Source: Mycolicibacterium aubagnense (lineage in GTDB: Bacteria > Actinomycetota > Actinomycetes > Mycobacteriales > Mycobacteriaceae). Taken from it: DNA of 64,000 nucleotides. This document shows, in pieces, positions 9,049-17,038 of this stretch. The notes beneath the pieces were generated by a model, which worked only from the letters and a program-made list of their open reading frames with translations, searched no databases and was not told the DNA's origin. The translations under genes and the position numbers were made by a program. Numbering within the stretch: position 1 is the stretch's first letter; the number at the start of each line of letters is the position of its first letter. Where the stretch lies: NCBI RefSeq assembly GCF_010730955.1, contig NZ_AP022577.1, positions 3,906,001-3,970,000 on the forward strand. The letters run 5' to 3'.

Positions 9049-10019
9049 CAGAAGTAGCCCTCTCGCTTACGGTCTTCCATCGCCGCCACCGAGGTCCGGT
9101 CGTCCGCGCGGGTCTCGCCGCGTTCCGACACTGTGGCAGCGGAGATTTCGTCGATGACACTCGCGACGTCGATGGCCTTCGACCTGACCGCGCCCGTGAT
9201 GGTCAGGTCGCCGACGGTGCGGTAGCGCACCCATTCGACGGCGGCGGTCTCGTCGCCCGTCGGCTGGGTGTACTCGGAAACCGCGAGCAGGATGCCGTCA
9301 CGCTCGAACACCTCGCGTTCGTGTGCGAAGTAGATCGACGGCAGCTCAAGGTTTTCCAGCTCGATGTAGCGCCAGATGTCCAGCTCGGTCCAGTTGGAGA
9401 GTGGGAACACGCGGACCTGCTCGCCCTTGCGGATTCGGCCGTTGTACAGCGACCATGGCTCGGGCCGCTGGGCGCGCGGGTCCCACTGGCCGAACTCGTC
9501 GCGGAAGCTCAAGATGCGTTCCTTGGCGCGGGCGCGCTCTTCGTCGCGGCGGGCGCCGCCGAACGCGGCGTCGAAACCGCCGGCCTCGAGCGCATCGAGC
9601 AAGGTGCGGGTCTGCTGTCGGTTGCGGGACGCCCCCGGGCCGGGATCGGCGACGCGGCCGGTGTCGATGCTCTGCTGCACCGACGCGACGATCAGCTTGT
9701 GTCCGACACCCGTGGTGCGGCGATCCCGGAAGTCGATAACCTCGTCAAAGTTATGGCCCGTGTCGACGTGCAGAATAGGAAAAGGTAGAGGGCCGGGACT
9801 GAATCCGATGTCGCCGGCCTTCCGGCTCCGGAAGGCCTTCTCGGCCAACCGAAGTAGCACGATCGAGTCCTTGCCCGCAGAGAACAGCAACACCGGGCGC
9901 TCCAGCTCGGCCACCACCTCGCGGATGATGTGCACGGCTTCGGCTTCGAGCAGGCGCAGCTCGTCGACGTGTATCGGGGCGAGCGACGCGACGGGGAATG
10001 CATTGCTTGCGGTGCTCAT
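9048..10019 (-). CDS. cysD: Sulfate adenylyltransferase subunit 2
   Basis: 323 aa, starting at the ATG ([11 protein letters not shown]) that overlaps the stf0 stop by 4 nt. It is a PP-loop ATP pyrophosphatase fold with [41 protein letters not shown] and [14 protein letters not shown], all diagnostic of CysD. It forms the ATP-sulfurylase heterodimer with CysNC. Overlaps on both sides (stf0 and cysNC) make a strictly coupled three-gene operon. Confidence 0.95.
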   Translation of the reverse strand: MSTASNAFPVASLAPIHVDELRLLEAEAVHIIREVVAELERPVLLFSAGKDSIVLLRLAEKAFRSRKAGDIGFSPGPLPFPILHVDTGHNFDEVIDFRDRRTTGVGHKLIVASVQQSIDTGRVADPGPGASRNRQQTRTLLDALEAGGFDAAFGGARRDEERARAKERILSFRDEFGQWDPRAQRPEPWSLYNGRIRKGEQVRVFPLSNWTELDIWRYIELENLELPSIYFAHEREVFERDGILLAVSEYTQPTGDETAAVEWVRYRTVGDLTITGAVRSKAIDVASVIDEISAATVSERGETRADDRTSVAAMEDRKREGYF

Positions 10020-10816
10020 ACCGGCAGCCCTTCCTTGTCGGCTTCGGCGCGGTAGCGCTCCACCCATTCGTCCGAACGCTGATCGGCCTGACGTTCCAGC
10101 ACTGGCCGCGGTGCCAGCCTGCGGTCCTGGCCGAGCGCTTCGAGCACGTCGCCGACGACCTCGGTCAGGTTGCGCCACAACACCGGATACGGCACTTCGA
10201 TCCGGTTGACATTCTCGTCGAGGAACCATTTCTGCCAGCCCTCCTCCTGGTCCCGCAGCATCCGGACGACGTGCGCGATGGCACCGGCGTGGTACTCGGC
10301 ACGGGCGTCGCGCACCGGGTCCGGGCGTCCCCGCCAGACCCGGGTCTGTACCGCCCGCCAGAACGAAACCGCCTGGGACACCACGTCGGGACGGTGGATG
10401 TGGATCAGCACCGGATCGGAGCCGACGACGTCGCGGATGGCGGCCAGCAGTCCCTCACCGGAGCGGTCCGGCAGATCCTGGGCCCGTCGCTGCAATTGTG
10501 CGGTCTGGTTCCACATGAGCTTGCCGCCCCAGATTCCGTTGGGCGTGCGGCCCGCGGTCTGGATGTAGTCGCGCCAGATGGTCGCCGGTGCGAGTTCGGG
10601 CCTGCCATCGATCAGTGGGTCGAGCAACCGCAGGATCGACTCGTCCTCGGTGTCGGCGAACCACTCCCGCGGCTGTGGCGACATGCTGCTGTGCGGCAGG
10701 TACTGAAAGAACTCCTGCGGCTCCCCGGCCACACCGGTGGCGCGCAGCGACTCGACCAGAAGCGTGCTGCCGCTGCGCTGTGATGCGAGGACCAGATAGG
10801 CCGTCGATGCTGTCAT
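10016..10816 (-). CDS. stf0: Trehalose 2-sulfotransferase Stf0
   Basis: 266 aa, the normal Stf0 length. The PAPS-binding SQRSGSTLL loop is near residue 13, followed by [14 protein letters not shown], which contains the glutamate serving as general base in the family. [10 protein letters not shown] and [19 protein letters not shown] are typical of Stf0. The enzyme transfers sulfate from PAPS to trehalose, the first step of sulfolipid-type sulfotrehalose synthesis. It is first in the operon with cysD and cysNC, so donor synthesis and use are co-expressed. In M. tuberculosis cysDN sits elsewhere. Confidence 0.93.
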   Translation of the reverse strand: MTASTAYLVLASQRSGSTLLVESLRATGVAGEPQEFFQYLPHSSMSPQPREWFADTEDESILRLLDPLIDGRPELAPATIWRDYIQTAGRTPNGIWGGKLMWNQTAQLQRRAQDLPDRSGEGLLAAIRDVVGSDPVLIHIHRPDVVSQAVSFWRAVQTRVWRGRPDPVRDARAEYHAGAIAHVVRMLRDQEEGWQKWFLDENVNRIEVPYPVLWRNLTEVVGDVLEALGQDRRLAPRPVLERQADQRSDEWVERYRAEADKEGLPV

Positions 10817-10840
10817 GGCGCATGAGCCTAGCTTGCGCTG

Positions 10841-10863
10841 AAATCCCTTGCAGAAGGGGATTT
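10841..10863 (-). other. Hairpin between sulfatase gene and stf0
   Basis: AAATCCCTT (10841-10849) is complementary to AAGGGGATTT (10854-10863) apart from one bulged G, giving a compact stem in the 62-nt gap upstream of stf0. It could be a weak terminator for the sulfatase gene or an attenuator in the stf0 leader. No clear U-tract follows on the minus strand. Confidence 0.35.
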
Positions 10864-10878
10864 TTCGCATTATGAGTA

Positions 10879-12252
10879 TTAATCTTGCGAGGTCGATTCC
10901 GGGTTGATGCCGCGGTCGGAAGCCGCCGCGGATCGGCTCGTGGCGGGGCGTCCGTGGATGCTCAGGTATGTCCCCGTGAAGCGGTTCGAGATCTGGGTGC
11001 CGGTGAAATCCGAGGGTATGACGTCGCCCGTCTGTTGCCGCCAGGTGTTGAGCTTGAGCGCCAATTGCGCTGCCACAGCATGGTATTCGGGCTGTATGTG
11101 CAGGAGGAGGTTGTGCCGCTCGGTGGGGTCGGCGCGTAGGTCGTAGAGCTCGCGGGCCGGTCGCGGGTCTGTGATGGCGGGCTGCACGGCCCGGCCGGGT
11201 GGGCTGTCGGCGATGTCCCACGGTAAATCCAGCAGCGGACGCGAAGCATAGTTCTCGATGTAACTGAAGTCTTTTGTTCGCACTGCGCGAATAGGGTCGA
11301 ACGAGTCGTGATAGGTCTTGGCGGTGTAGAGCTCGCTGCGCACCTCGGCATGAACCCCGGCAGAGGTGAGTCCTGACGCGTGCGAAAGCCCTTCCACCTC
11401 AGCCGGAACCGGCACGCCGAGCCACTCCAGCAGGGTCGGCAGCAGATCCACCCCACTGAACAGTTCGTCGTAGACGTGCGACGCGATCCCGGCATCCCGC
11501 GGCGGCCGCACGATCATGGCGATACCGGTTCCGGCGTCGTAGAGCGTCGACTTGGCCCGCGGCAGCGCGGGACCATGATCGGTGAGGAAAACCACCCACG
11601 TATTCCGGTCGAGCCCGCCCGCCGCCAGCGCGTCCAGCAGCCGGCCCACTGCCGCGTCGGCCACGGCGATGGACCCGTAGAACTCCGCCAGGTCGTCGCG
11701 GATGGCGTCGCTGTCGGGCAGGTAGTCGGGGACGGTGACGGTGTCGCTGGCCGCGGGTTCGTAGCGTTCCCGCGGGTACGGCCGGTGGGTCTCGAAGAAT
11801 CCGGCGGTGAGCAGGAACGGTTTCCGTGGTGGGTCGGACAGCCACCGCACGGCCTGCTCGACGACGTACTCGCAGTAGGAATTCGACACGTCGAACTCGT
11901 CGAACCCCAGCCGGGACGGGAACGACGTCTCGTGCTGCATTCCGAATAGTGCTGTGTGCCAGCCGGATTCGGAGAGCAGCTGAGGTAGCGTCCGGACGCC
12001 TGCGTGGTACTCCCAACCGTGGTGTGCCAGCCCGACCAGCCCGTTGCTCTGCGGGTAGCGCCCCGTGAACAGCGAACCGCGCGACGGCGAGCACAACGGC
12101 GCGGTGGCGTGGGCCCGGGTGAAAAGGATGCCTTCGGCGGCCAGTTGGTCCAGCCGGGGGCTGCTGACGTCGGGGTGGCCGTACGCCCCGAGGTAGCGCC
12201 CGAGGTCGTGCCAGTGCACGAACAGCACGTTCTGGCCCGGCGTGTCGGACAT
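10879..12252 (-). CDS. Sulfatase (arylsulfatase family, Rv0296c-like)
   Basis: 457 aa. The formylglycine signature [13 protein letters not shown] is present with Cys54 as the residue to be oxidised (C-x-P-S-R), and metal-ligand motifs [10 protein letters not shown] near the N-terminus and [14 protein letters not shown] mid-chain. No signal peptide is evident, so a cytosolic enzyme is likely. It hydrolyses sulfate esters after formylglycine maturation; substrate unknown. It lies directly upstream of stf0 on the same strand (62-nt gap), suggesting turnover or editing of the sulfated products made by Stf0. Confidence 0.9.
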   Translation of the reverse strand: MSDTPGQNVLFVHWHDLGRYLGAYGHPDVSSPRLDQLAAEGILFTRAHATAPLCSPSRGSLFTGRYPQSNGLVGLAHHGWEYHAGVRTLPQLLSESGWHTALFGMQHETSFPSRLGFDEFDVSNSYCEYVVEQAVRWLSDPPRKPFLLTAGFFETHRPYPRERYEPAASDTVTVPDYLPDSDAIRDDLAEFYGSIAVADAAVGRLLDALAAGGLDRNTWVVFLTDHGPALPRAKSTLYDAGTGIAMIVRPPRDAGIASHVYDELFSGVDLLPTLLEWLGVPVPAEVEGLSHASGLTSAGVHAEVRSELYTAKTYHDSFDPIRAVRTKDFSYIENYASRPLLDLPWDIADSPPGRAVQPAITDPRPARELYDLRADPTERHNLLLHIQPEYHAVAAQLALKLNTWRQQTGDVIPSDFTGTQISNRFTGTYLSIHGRPATSRSAAASDRGINPESTSQD

Positions 12253-12338
12253 CGTGTCGGTTACCTCCTACGAATCAGCTGACGGAACCAATCATCTGAC
12301 CGTGTGTTGGCTTGCTGGACAAGGGTTTTACGCCCCGC

Positions 12339-12354
12339 GATTTGTGCACGAAAA
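12339..12354. repeat. Degenerate half-copy of the 49-nt hairpin repeat
   Basis: GATTTGTGCACGAAAA matches the outer part of the left arm of the repeat at 6820, 7108 and 43885, but no complementary right arm follows. It lies downstream of the Nudix gene stop, again at a gene 3' end, and looks like an eroded copy. Confidence 0.5.
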
Positions 12355-12394
12355 GGGCCGCTCAGCGGACCGAATCGTCTACGAATCACTGATG

Positions 12395-13114
12395 TCAGCG
12401 CCAGGCGAAGACAGGCTGTTCGAGCTCGTCCACCGGGTCGGGCCGGCCTTCCAGGGCGAGCCAGCGCATCTGCAGCAGCACCGCCCCCGTGGGCGCGTGG
12501 ATGAGGTCATTCCCCAGCGGGATTTGCACCACCGGACGGGCGCTCTCGGGAATTGAGATGAACCGCGGTGAGTCCGGCCGCTGCAACTGGTGCAGCCCGA
12601 CGCGGTAGACGGCCACCACCTCGTCGGGGGAGGGCTGCGGGTCCAGCCGGCCGCCGCCCCACAGCACCACCGGCGTGATGACGTATCCGGAGCGCGTCGC
12701 GTAGTCGTCGAGCAGCCCCAGCACCGATTCGTCGGACAACTTGATGCCGACCTCTTCATGCAGTTCCCGCAGCGCCGCATCCACCACGGTTTCGCCGGGA
12801 TCGAGGCGTCCGCCGGGCAGCGCCCATTGCGCGGAATGCGAGTTCAGCCGGGAGGTTCGGCGACACAGCAGAAACGCCGCGCCGCCGGCGACGTCGACCA
12901 TGCGCCCGTCCAGGTTCTGGTCGGGCAACGGGCGGCCGCCGATCCATTCCTCGACCGGAGCCGGGTCGATGCGGTCTTCGCCCCGTTCCGAGTCCACCAG
13001 CACGATGGCCACCGCGGCGTGGCGCTTGCTCGGGTCGTCGACCACCCGGCGCCGGTGTCCGGCCAGGTGCGTGCCAACCCGTTCACGGAGTGCTTCGTCG
13101 TACCGGATCGTCAT
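12395..13114 (-). CDS. Nudix hydrolase (CoA pyrophosphatase-like)
   Basis: 239 aa. A perfect Nudix box GX5EX7REXXEEXGI is present (from GRLDPGETVV to LREL, then HEEVGI). The preceding AAFLLCRRTSRLNSHSAQWALPGG resembles the CoA-diphosphatase (NUDT7/8) group. It probably cleaves a nucleoside diphosphate linked to another moiety; CoA or an acyl-CoA is a guess from subfamily resemblance. It has its own position between a hairpin relic and a conserved hypothetical gene. Confidence 0.82.
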   Translation of the reverse strand: MTIRYDEALRERVGTHLAGHRRRVVDDPSKRHAAVAIVLVDSERGEDRIDPAPVEEWIGGRPLPDQNLDGRMVDVAGGAAFLLCRRTSRLNSHSAQWALPGGRLDPGETVVDAALRELHEEVGIKLSDESVLGLLDDYATRSGYVITPVVLWGGGRLDPQPSPDEVVAVYRVGLHQLQRPDSPRFISIPESARPVVQIPLGNDLIHAPTGAVLLQMRWLALEGRPDPVDELEQPVFAWR

Positions 13115-13140
13115 CGGCCCGACGCTACGCCGTGGCTGGT

Positions 13141-13626
13141 TCAGGTGGTGGGGGGCATCCCACAGGCCAGGTACACGTATTTGTTGGGGACGTCGAAGGT
13201 GAACGCCCGGGCCGGCAGCGCGGTCAGCACGTCGGCGGGTAGCGGTGTCTTGTAGCGCAGCGACATCGAGCCCTCGAAAGTCGGATCGATCGCGGAGAGA
13301 TCGGGGGCGTCCAGCAGCAGACCGGACTCGTCCAGCTCGGCGCGCACCATGGTGCCGTCGGGCTCATCCCACAGGTGGTTGACGGTCTTCGTGCCCTTCT
13401 TCGGGACCGACGACAGCGTGCCGAGCAGCCGCTTCTCGGTGACCACCAGGGCTCCCACCAGACTGCGGAGAGTGCTCTTGGCGACCTTGCCGGGCACATG
13501 GCCGGAGAACCGGAACGTCACCGGGACGAACTCGGCCACGTGCAGCAGCCCTTCGGCCTGGAGCTGCTCGCGGATGTCATCGGGCAAGTTGCCGATGCCG
13601 AGCAGCTTGCGCAGCAGAACAGGCAT
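13141..13626 (-). CDS. Conserved hypothetical protein (mycobacterial)
   Basis: 161 aa, starting MPVLLRKLLGIGNLP. It is a soluble beta-rich sequence (VTFRFSGHVPGKVAKST, ALVVTEKRLLGTLSSVP) ending in KYVYLACGMPPTT. No catalytic motif, membrane segment or export signal is visible. The pattern of a short helical head followed by alternating beta strands resembles PH-like folds, but this is only an impression. It lies 26 nt from the Nudix gene on the same strand and may be cotranscribed with it. Confidence 0.65.
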   Translation of the reverse strand: MPVLLRKLLGIGNLPDDIREQLQAEGLLHVAEFVPVTFRFSGHVPGKVAKSTLRSLVGALVVTEKRLLGTLSSVPKKGTKTVNHLWDEPDGTMVRAELDESGLLLDAPDLSAIDPTFEGSMSLRYKTPLPADVLTALPARAFTFDVPNKYVYLACGMPPTT

Positions 13627-13668
13627 GCCCTCAGCGTAGGCCCTGAGTGTGAATACACCGCGAGAAAC

Positions 13669-13704
13669 GGCGCCGAGCGTGACAGTGGTGTCACACTCGG
13701 CGCC
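13669..13704 (-). terminator. Long hairpin after the permease gene
   Basis: Arms GGCGCCGAGCGTGACA (13669-13684) and TGTCACACTCGGCGCC (13689-13704) pair over 16 positions with a single mismatch, around a GTGG loop. It starts 7 nt beyond the stop codon of the NCS1 permease. There is no U-tract, a common situation for mycobacterial terminators. Confidence 0.55.
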
Positions 13705-13710
13705 AGAGCG

Positions 13711-15372
13711 TCACTGCGCGGGCAAGACGTGCTCTCCGGTCTTGTCGGTCGCCAGGCACAGCGAGCAGATGTAGCCGCCGGCCGCCGAGGCCAGCATGTC
13801 CGGGCGCTCGTACTCGTGGTGGCAGTTCTGGCACCGCAGGTGCGCGTCGGACGGGTTGCCGTGCTCGTCGTACATCGGCAGGTCGATGCCGTCATCGGTG
13901 CGGCGCAGGTAGTACTTGCCCTTGGTCGCGATGGCGAGGATGGGTGGCAGCACCAGGCCCAGCACGATCGCCACCAGCGGCGAGTACGGCCGCAGGGCCT
14001 CACCCAGCCCGCCGAAGAATGCGATCACCGACAAGCCCGCCGCGATCAGCATGGATCCGAAGCCGACCGGGTTGAAGGCGTAGAGCATGCCGCGACGGAA
14101 TTCCGGCTTCATCGGCGAGAGCTTCAACAGGAACTTGTTGATCGCGATGTCGCTGGCCACGACCACGATCCAGGCCATGCCGCAGTTGGCGTAGAAGCCG
14201 AGGATGGTGTTCAGGAAGCTGAACATGTTCGCTTCCATCAGCACCAGCGCGATCAGCAGGTTGACGCCGAGGAAGACGATGCGGCCCGGGTAGTGGTTGG
14301 TGATGCGCGTGTAGGAGTTGGTCCAGGCCAGCGAACCCGAGTACGCGTTGGTGACGTTGATCTTGATCTGGCTGATCACCACGAGGATGACGGCCAGGGT
14401 CAGGGCCAGCCACTTGGGCAGGAAGTTGTCGTAGATCTCCAGGAACTGGTGCACCGGCTGGTTGGCCACGCCGGCGCTGTCGGCGACGTGCCCGATCAGG
14501 TAGACCGCCAGGAACAGGCCGATGATCTGTTTGATGGCGCCGAAGAACACCCAGCCCGGTCCGGCCAGGAGCATCCAGGTCCACCACGACCGCTTGTTCT
14601 CCGGGGTCTTCGGCGGCATGAACCGCAGGTAGTCGTTCTGCTCGGCGATCTGGGCGATCAGCGACAGACACACACCGGCGGCCAGCAGTGTCGAACCCAT
14701 GTCGAAACCGTGGACACCGCCCGAGCCCTGGTAGGCGAAGAAGTCGTGGATCGATTCCGGGTGCGAGATCAGCAGATAGCCGAACGGCAGGACCATCAGG
14801 ACCAGCCACAGCGGGGTGGTCCAGACCTGCAGCGTCGAGAGCACCTTCATGCCGTAGATGACCAGCGGGAAGATGATCAGTGTCGACGCCGCGTAGCCGA
14901 GCCAGAGCGGCAGGCCCAGGCCCAATTTGAGGCCCTGGGCCATGATCGAGCCTTCGAGCGCGAAGAAGATGAAGGTGAACGTCGCGAAGATGACGTTCGT
15001 GACCACCGAGCCGTAGTAACCGAAGCCGCTGCCTCGGGTCACCAGATCCAGGTCGATGTTGTACCGGGCCGAGTAGTAGGCCACCGGAAACCCGGTCAGC
15101 AGGATGACGACCGCGAAGATCGCGATTCCGGCCAGCGCATTGGTGGTGCCGTACGAGATGCCGATGTTGGCGCCGATCGCGAAGTCGGCCAGGTAGGCGA
15201 TGCCACCGAGCGCCGAGATACCCACCACCCGCGTCGACCATTTCCGGTAGCTGCGCGGCGCGAAACGAAGGGTGTAGTCCTCCAAGGTTTCTCGCGTCGC
15301 GGTCAACCGGTCCTGGTCGACTTCTGGTGCAGCGGCGGGCGGCAGCTGCTCCCGGCTGAGGTCTTGGGTCAT
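13711..15372 (-). CDS. NCS1-type purine/pyrimidine permease with C-terminal zinc ribbon
   Basis: 553 aa. About twelve hydrophobic segments span residues ~45-480, with NCS1-like features (GYYGSVVTNVIFATFTF; SQIKINVTNAYSGSLAWTN; ASDIAINKFLL). After the last helix the chain continues with a soluble ~75-residue tail carrying two Cys pairs, CQNC and CSLC, about 25 residues apart, with extra His, as expected for a zinc ribbon or rubredoxin-like knuckle. It probably imports a nucleobase or related compound with a cation. The metal-binding tail is unusual for the family and may be a sensor. Divergent from the PAP2 gene. Confidence 0.8.
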   Translation of the reverse strand: MTQDLSREQLPPAAAPEVDQDRLTATRETLEDYTLRFAPRSYRKWSTRVVGISALGGIAYLADFAIGANIGISYGTTNALAGIAIFAVVILLTGFPVAYYSARYNIDLDLVTRGSGFGYYGSVVTNVIFATFTFIFFALEGSIMAQGLKLGLGLPLWLGYAASTLIIFPLVIYGMKVLSTLQVWTTPLWLVLMVLPFGYLLISHPESIHDFFAYQGSGGVHGFDMGSTLLAAGVCLSLIAQIAEQNDYLRFMPPKTPENKRSWWTWMLLAGPGWVFFGAIKQIIGLFLAVYLIGHVADSAGVANQPVHQFLEIYDNFLPKWLALTLAVILVVISQIKINVTNAYSGSLAWTNSYTRITNHYPGRIVFLGVNLLIALVLMEANMFSFLNTILGFYANCGMAWIVVVASDIAINKFLLKLSPMKPEFRRGMLYAFNPVGFGSMLIAAGLSVIAFFGGLGEALRPYSPLVAIVLGLVLPPILAIATKGKYYLRRTDDGIDLPMYDEHGNPSDAHLRCQNCHHEYERPDMLASAAGGYICSLCLATDKTGEHVLPAQ

Positions 15373-15471
15373 GGTTAGCGAAGCTATGGTCAGTTTGTTT
15401 CATGGCCGTGACGAATATGTTCCGGGCCGTAGCGAATGTGTGGCGCTCGCGCGCACCCAGAAAGGAGACCG

Positions 15472-16143
15472 GTGACGAACCGCAACCGCTGGTTGATCGG
15501 CGCCGCGGCCGCGATCGGCTACGCCCTGCTGTGGGTGGGCTGGGTCGCCCAGTGGTCGTGGGTGACGACGCTCGACGAGTCATTGCTCGAACCCGCGCAC
15601 CGCTACGGCCTGGCGCATCCCGGCTGGGTGCTGGCCTGGAAATGGTTGTCGTTGGTGTTCGGTCCGTGGACCTTCCAGATAACTGCCGCGGTGGTCGCGT
15701 TCGTCGCGTTGGCCCGGCGGCAGTGGCGCACCGCGATCTTCCTGCTGTTCGGTGCCGCGCTGTCCGGAATGGTCACGGACGTTGCCAAGGACATCGCGCA
15801 CCGTGCCCGGCCGTTGACGGCGCTGGCGCACGAACCGTCCTGGTCGTTCCCGTCGGGGCATGCGCTGGGCACCATGGCCGGCGCGCTGGGGCTGTGTGCG
15901 GTGTTCCGGATGGCCCAGGTGGCCCGCGTCCGGCTGATCGAGGTGCTTTGCGCGGTGATCGTTGTGTTCGTCGGGGTCAGTCGCGTGGTGCTGAACGTGC
16001 ACAACCCCACCGACGTGCTGGCCGGCTGGCTGCTGGGGAGTCTGTGGTTCCTGGCGTGGCTGCCGCTGCTGAGTCCCGGACGCCGCAGCGCTGCAGCTGA
16101 TTCGCCGGTACCCGGCCGAAGCCCTATCGTGCCCAAACCTTGA
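15472..16143 (+). CDS. PAP2-family membrane phosphatase (Rv0308-like)
   Basis: 223 aa from a GTG placed 5 nt after AAAGGAGACC; an upstream ATG would add 12 residues without a ribosome site. Several membrane helices carry the three acid-phosphatase motifs: KDIAHRARP (KX6RP), FPSGHAL (PSGH) and SRVVLNVHNPTD (SRX5HX3D). It probably dephosphorylates a lipid phosphate such as undecaprenyl or phosphatidyl phosphate at the outer face of the membrane. The next gene follows after 47 nt, so they are likely an operon, as with Rv0308-Rv0309. Confidence 0.85.
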   Translation: MTNRNRWLIGAAAAIGYALLWVGWVAQWSWVTTLDESLLEPAHRYGLAHPGWVLAWKWLSLVFGPWTFQITAAVVAFVALARRQWRTAIFLLFGAALSGMVTDVAKDIAHRARPLTALAHEPSWSFPSGHALGTMAGALGLCAVFRMAQVARVRLIEVLCAVIVVFVGVSRVVLNVHNPTDVLAGWLLGSLWFLAWLPLLSPGRRSAAADSPVPGRSPIVPKP

Positions 16144-16190
16144 CCCGCCCTGGCTTGACCTTCTCGAGGGCGGTTCTCGACCATGGACGG

Positions 16191-16841
16191 GTGCGCCGAC
16201 TGTTCGCTTTGCTGTGTGCTGCCGCGGTGTCGGTGGCACTGGCTCCTGTCGGCAATGCGGTGGTCACGCCCTGGTTTGCCAGTTCGGTGGGTTCGGCCAT
16301 GCAGGTAATTTCGGTTGTGGGCGTGGGCGGTTCGTCGGCCAAGATGGATGTCTACCAGCGCGGCCCCGCGGGATGGGACGCCGTTGCTGTGGGTATCCCG
16401 GCCCATGTCGGCTCCCGGGGCATGGTGCCGCAGAGCCACGACGGCAACCTTCAGACCCCGATGGGCGTCTTCACGTTGCCGTTCGCGTTCGGCACCGCGC
16501 CCAACCCGGGGACGGGTCTGCAATACGTCCAGACCACACCGGACCACTGGTGGGACGGCGATGTGAAGAGCCCTACCTACAACACCATGCAGGTGTGCAA
16601 GAAGGCGCAGTGCCCCTTTGACACCGACCCGGACAGCGGTACCGAGAACCTGGACATCGCGCCCTACAAGTACGCCGTCGTCATGGGCGTCAACCCGCAG
16701 CGAGTGCCCGGGAACGGTGGCGCGTTCTTCCTGCACATCGGGGACGGTCCGACCGCCGGGTGCGTGGCGATCGACGACGGCACGTTGGTGAAGGTCATGC
16801 GATGGCTGCAACCGGGAGCGCTGATCGCCGTTGCCAAGTAA
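16191..16841 (+). CDS. Secreted YkuD/L,D-transpeptidase-like protein (Rv0309-like)
   Basis: 216 aa from a GTG (MRRLFALLCAAAVSVALAP) that gives a clean signal peptide ending near VGNA; a longer reading from a TTG overlapping the previous stop is less likely. The C-terminal part has the YkuD signature in altered form, FLHIGDGPTAGCVAIDD: the HX(n)GC spacing and nucleophilic Cys are present, but the usual S/T-x-G-C is A-G-C. QTPMGVFTLPFAFG is the typical YkuD N-terminal strand. It may cross-link peptidoglycan or act on another envelope substrate in the periplasm. Confidence 0.78.
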   Translation: MRRLFALLCAAAVSVALAPVGNAVVTPWFASSVGSAMQVISVVGVGGSSAKMDVYQRGPAGWDAVAVGIPAHVGSRGMVPQSHDGNLQTPMGVFTLPFAFGTAPNPGTGLQYVQTTPDHWWDGDVKSPTYNTMQVCKKAQCPFDTDPDSGTENLDIAPYKYAVVMGVNPQRVPGNGGAFFLHIGDGPTAGCVAIDDGTLVKVMRWLQPGALIAVAK

Positions 16842-17038
16842 TCAGATATGAAGGGCAGCGCCGGATTTCAGCTTGAAATTCACGTTTTCGAGCGGCATCG
16901 TCGCGTCAGGGGTGCGGTCGACAGTCTGCCGGTTTTGTCCACAGGCAGGACACAGCGGACGAAAAGTAATCTGCGAGAACGCCGTTCGCACGTGTCCCGA
17001 GCTGCACCAGCGCGGTCGCACGTTAGGGTGGTGGGGTT

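Noticed and set aside
10817..10878. Cysteine-responsive leader peptide or riboswitch upstream of stf0
   Set aside because: No Cys-rich mini-ORF and no recognisable riboswitch core; only a small bulged hairpin is seen.
13375..15378. 667-codon plus-strand frame opposite the permease
   Set aside because: Composition (His/Gln/Asp-rich) is that of an antisense shadow; the permease frame has coherent membrane segments.
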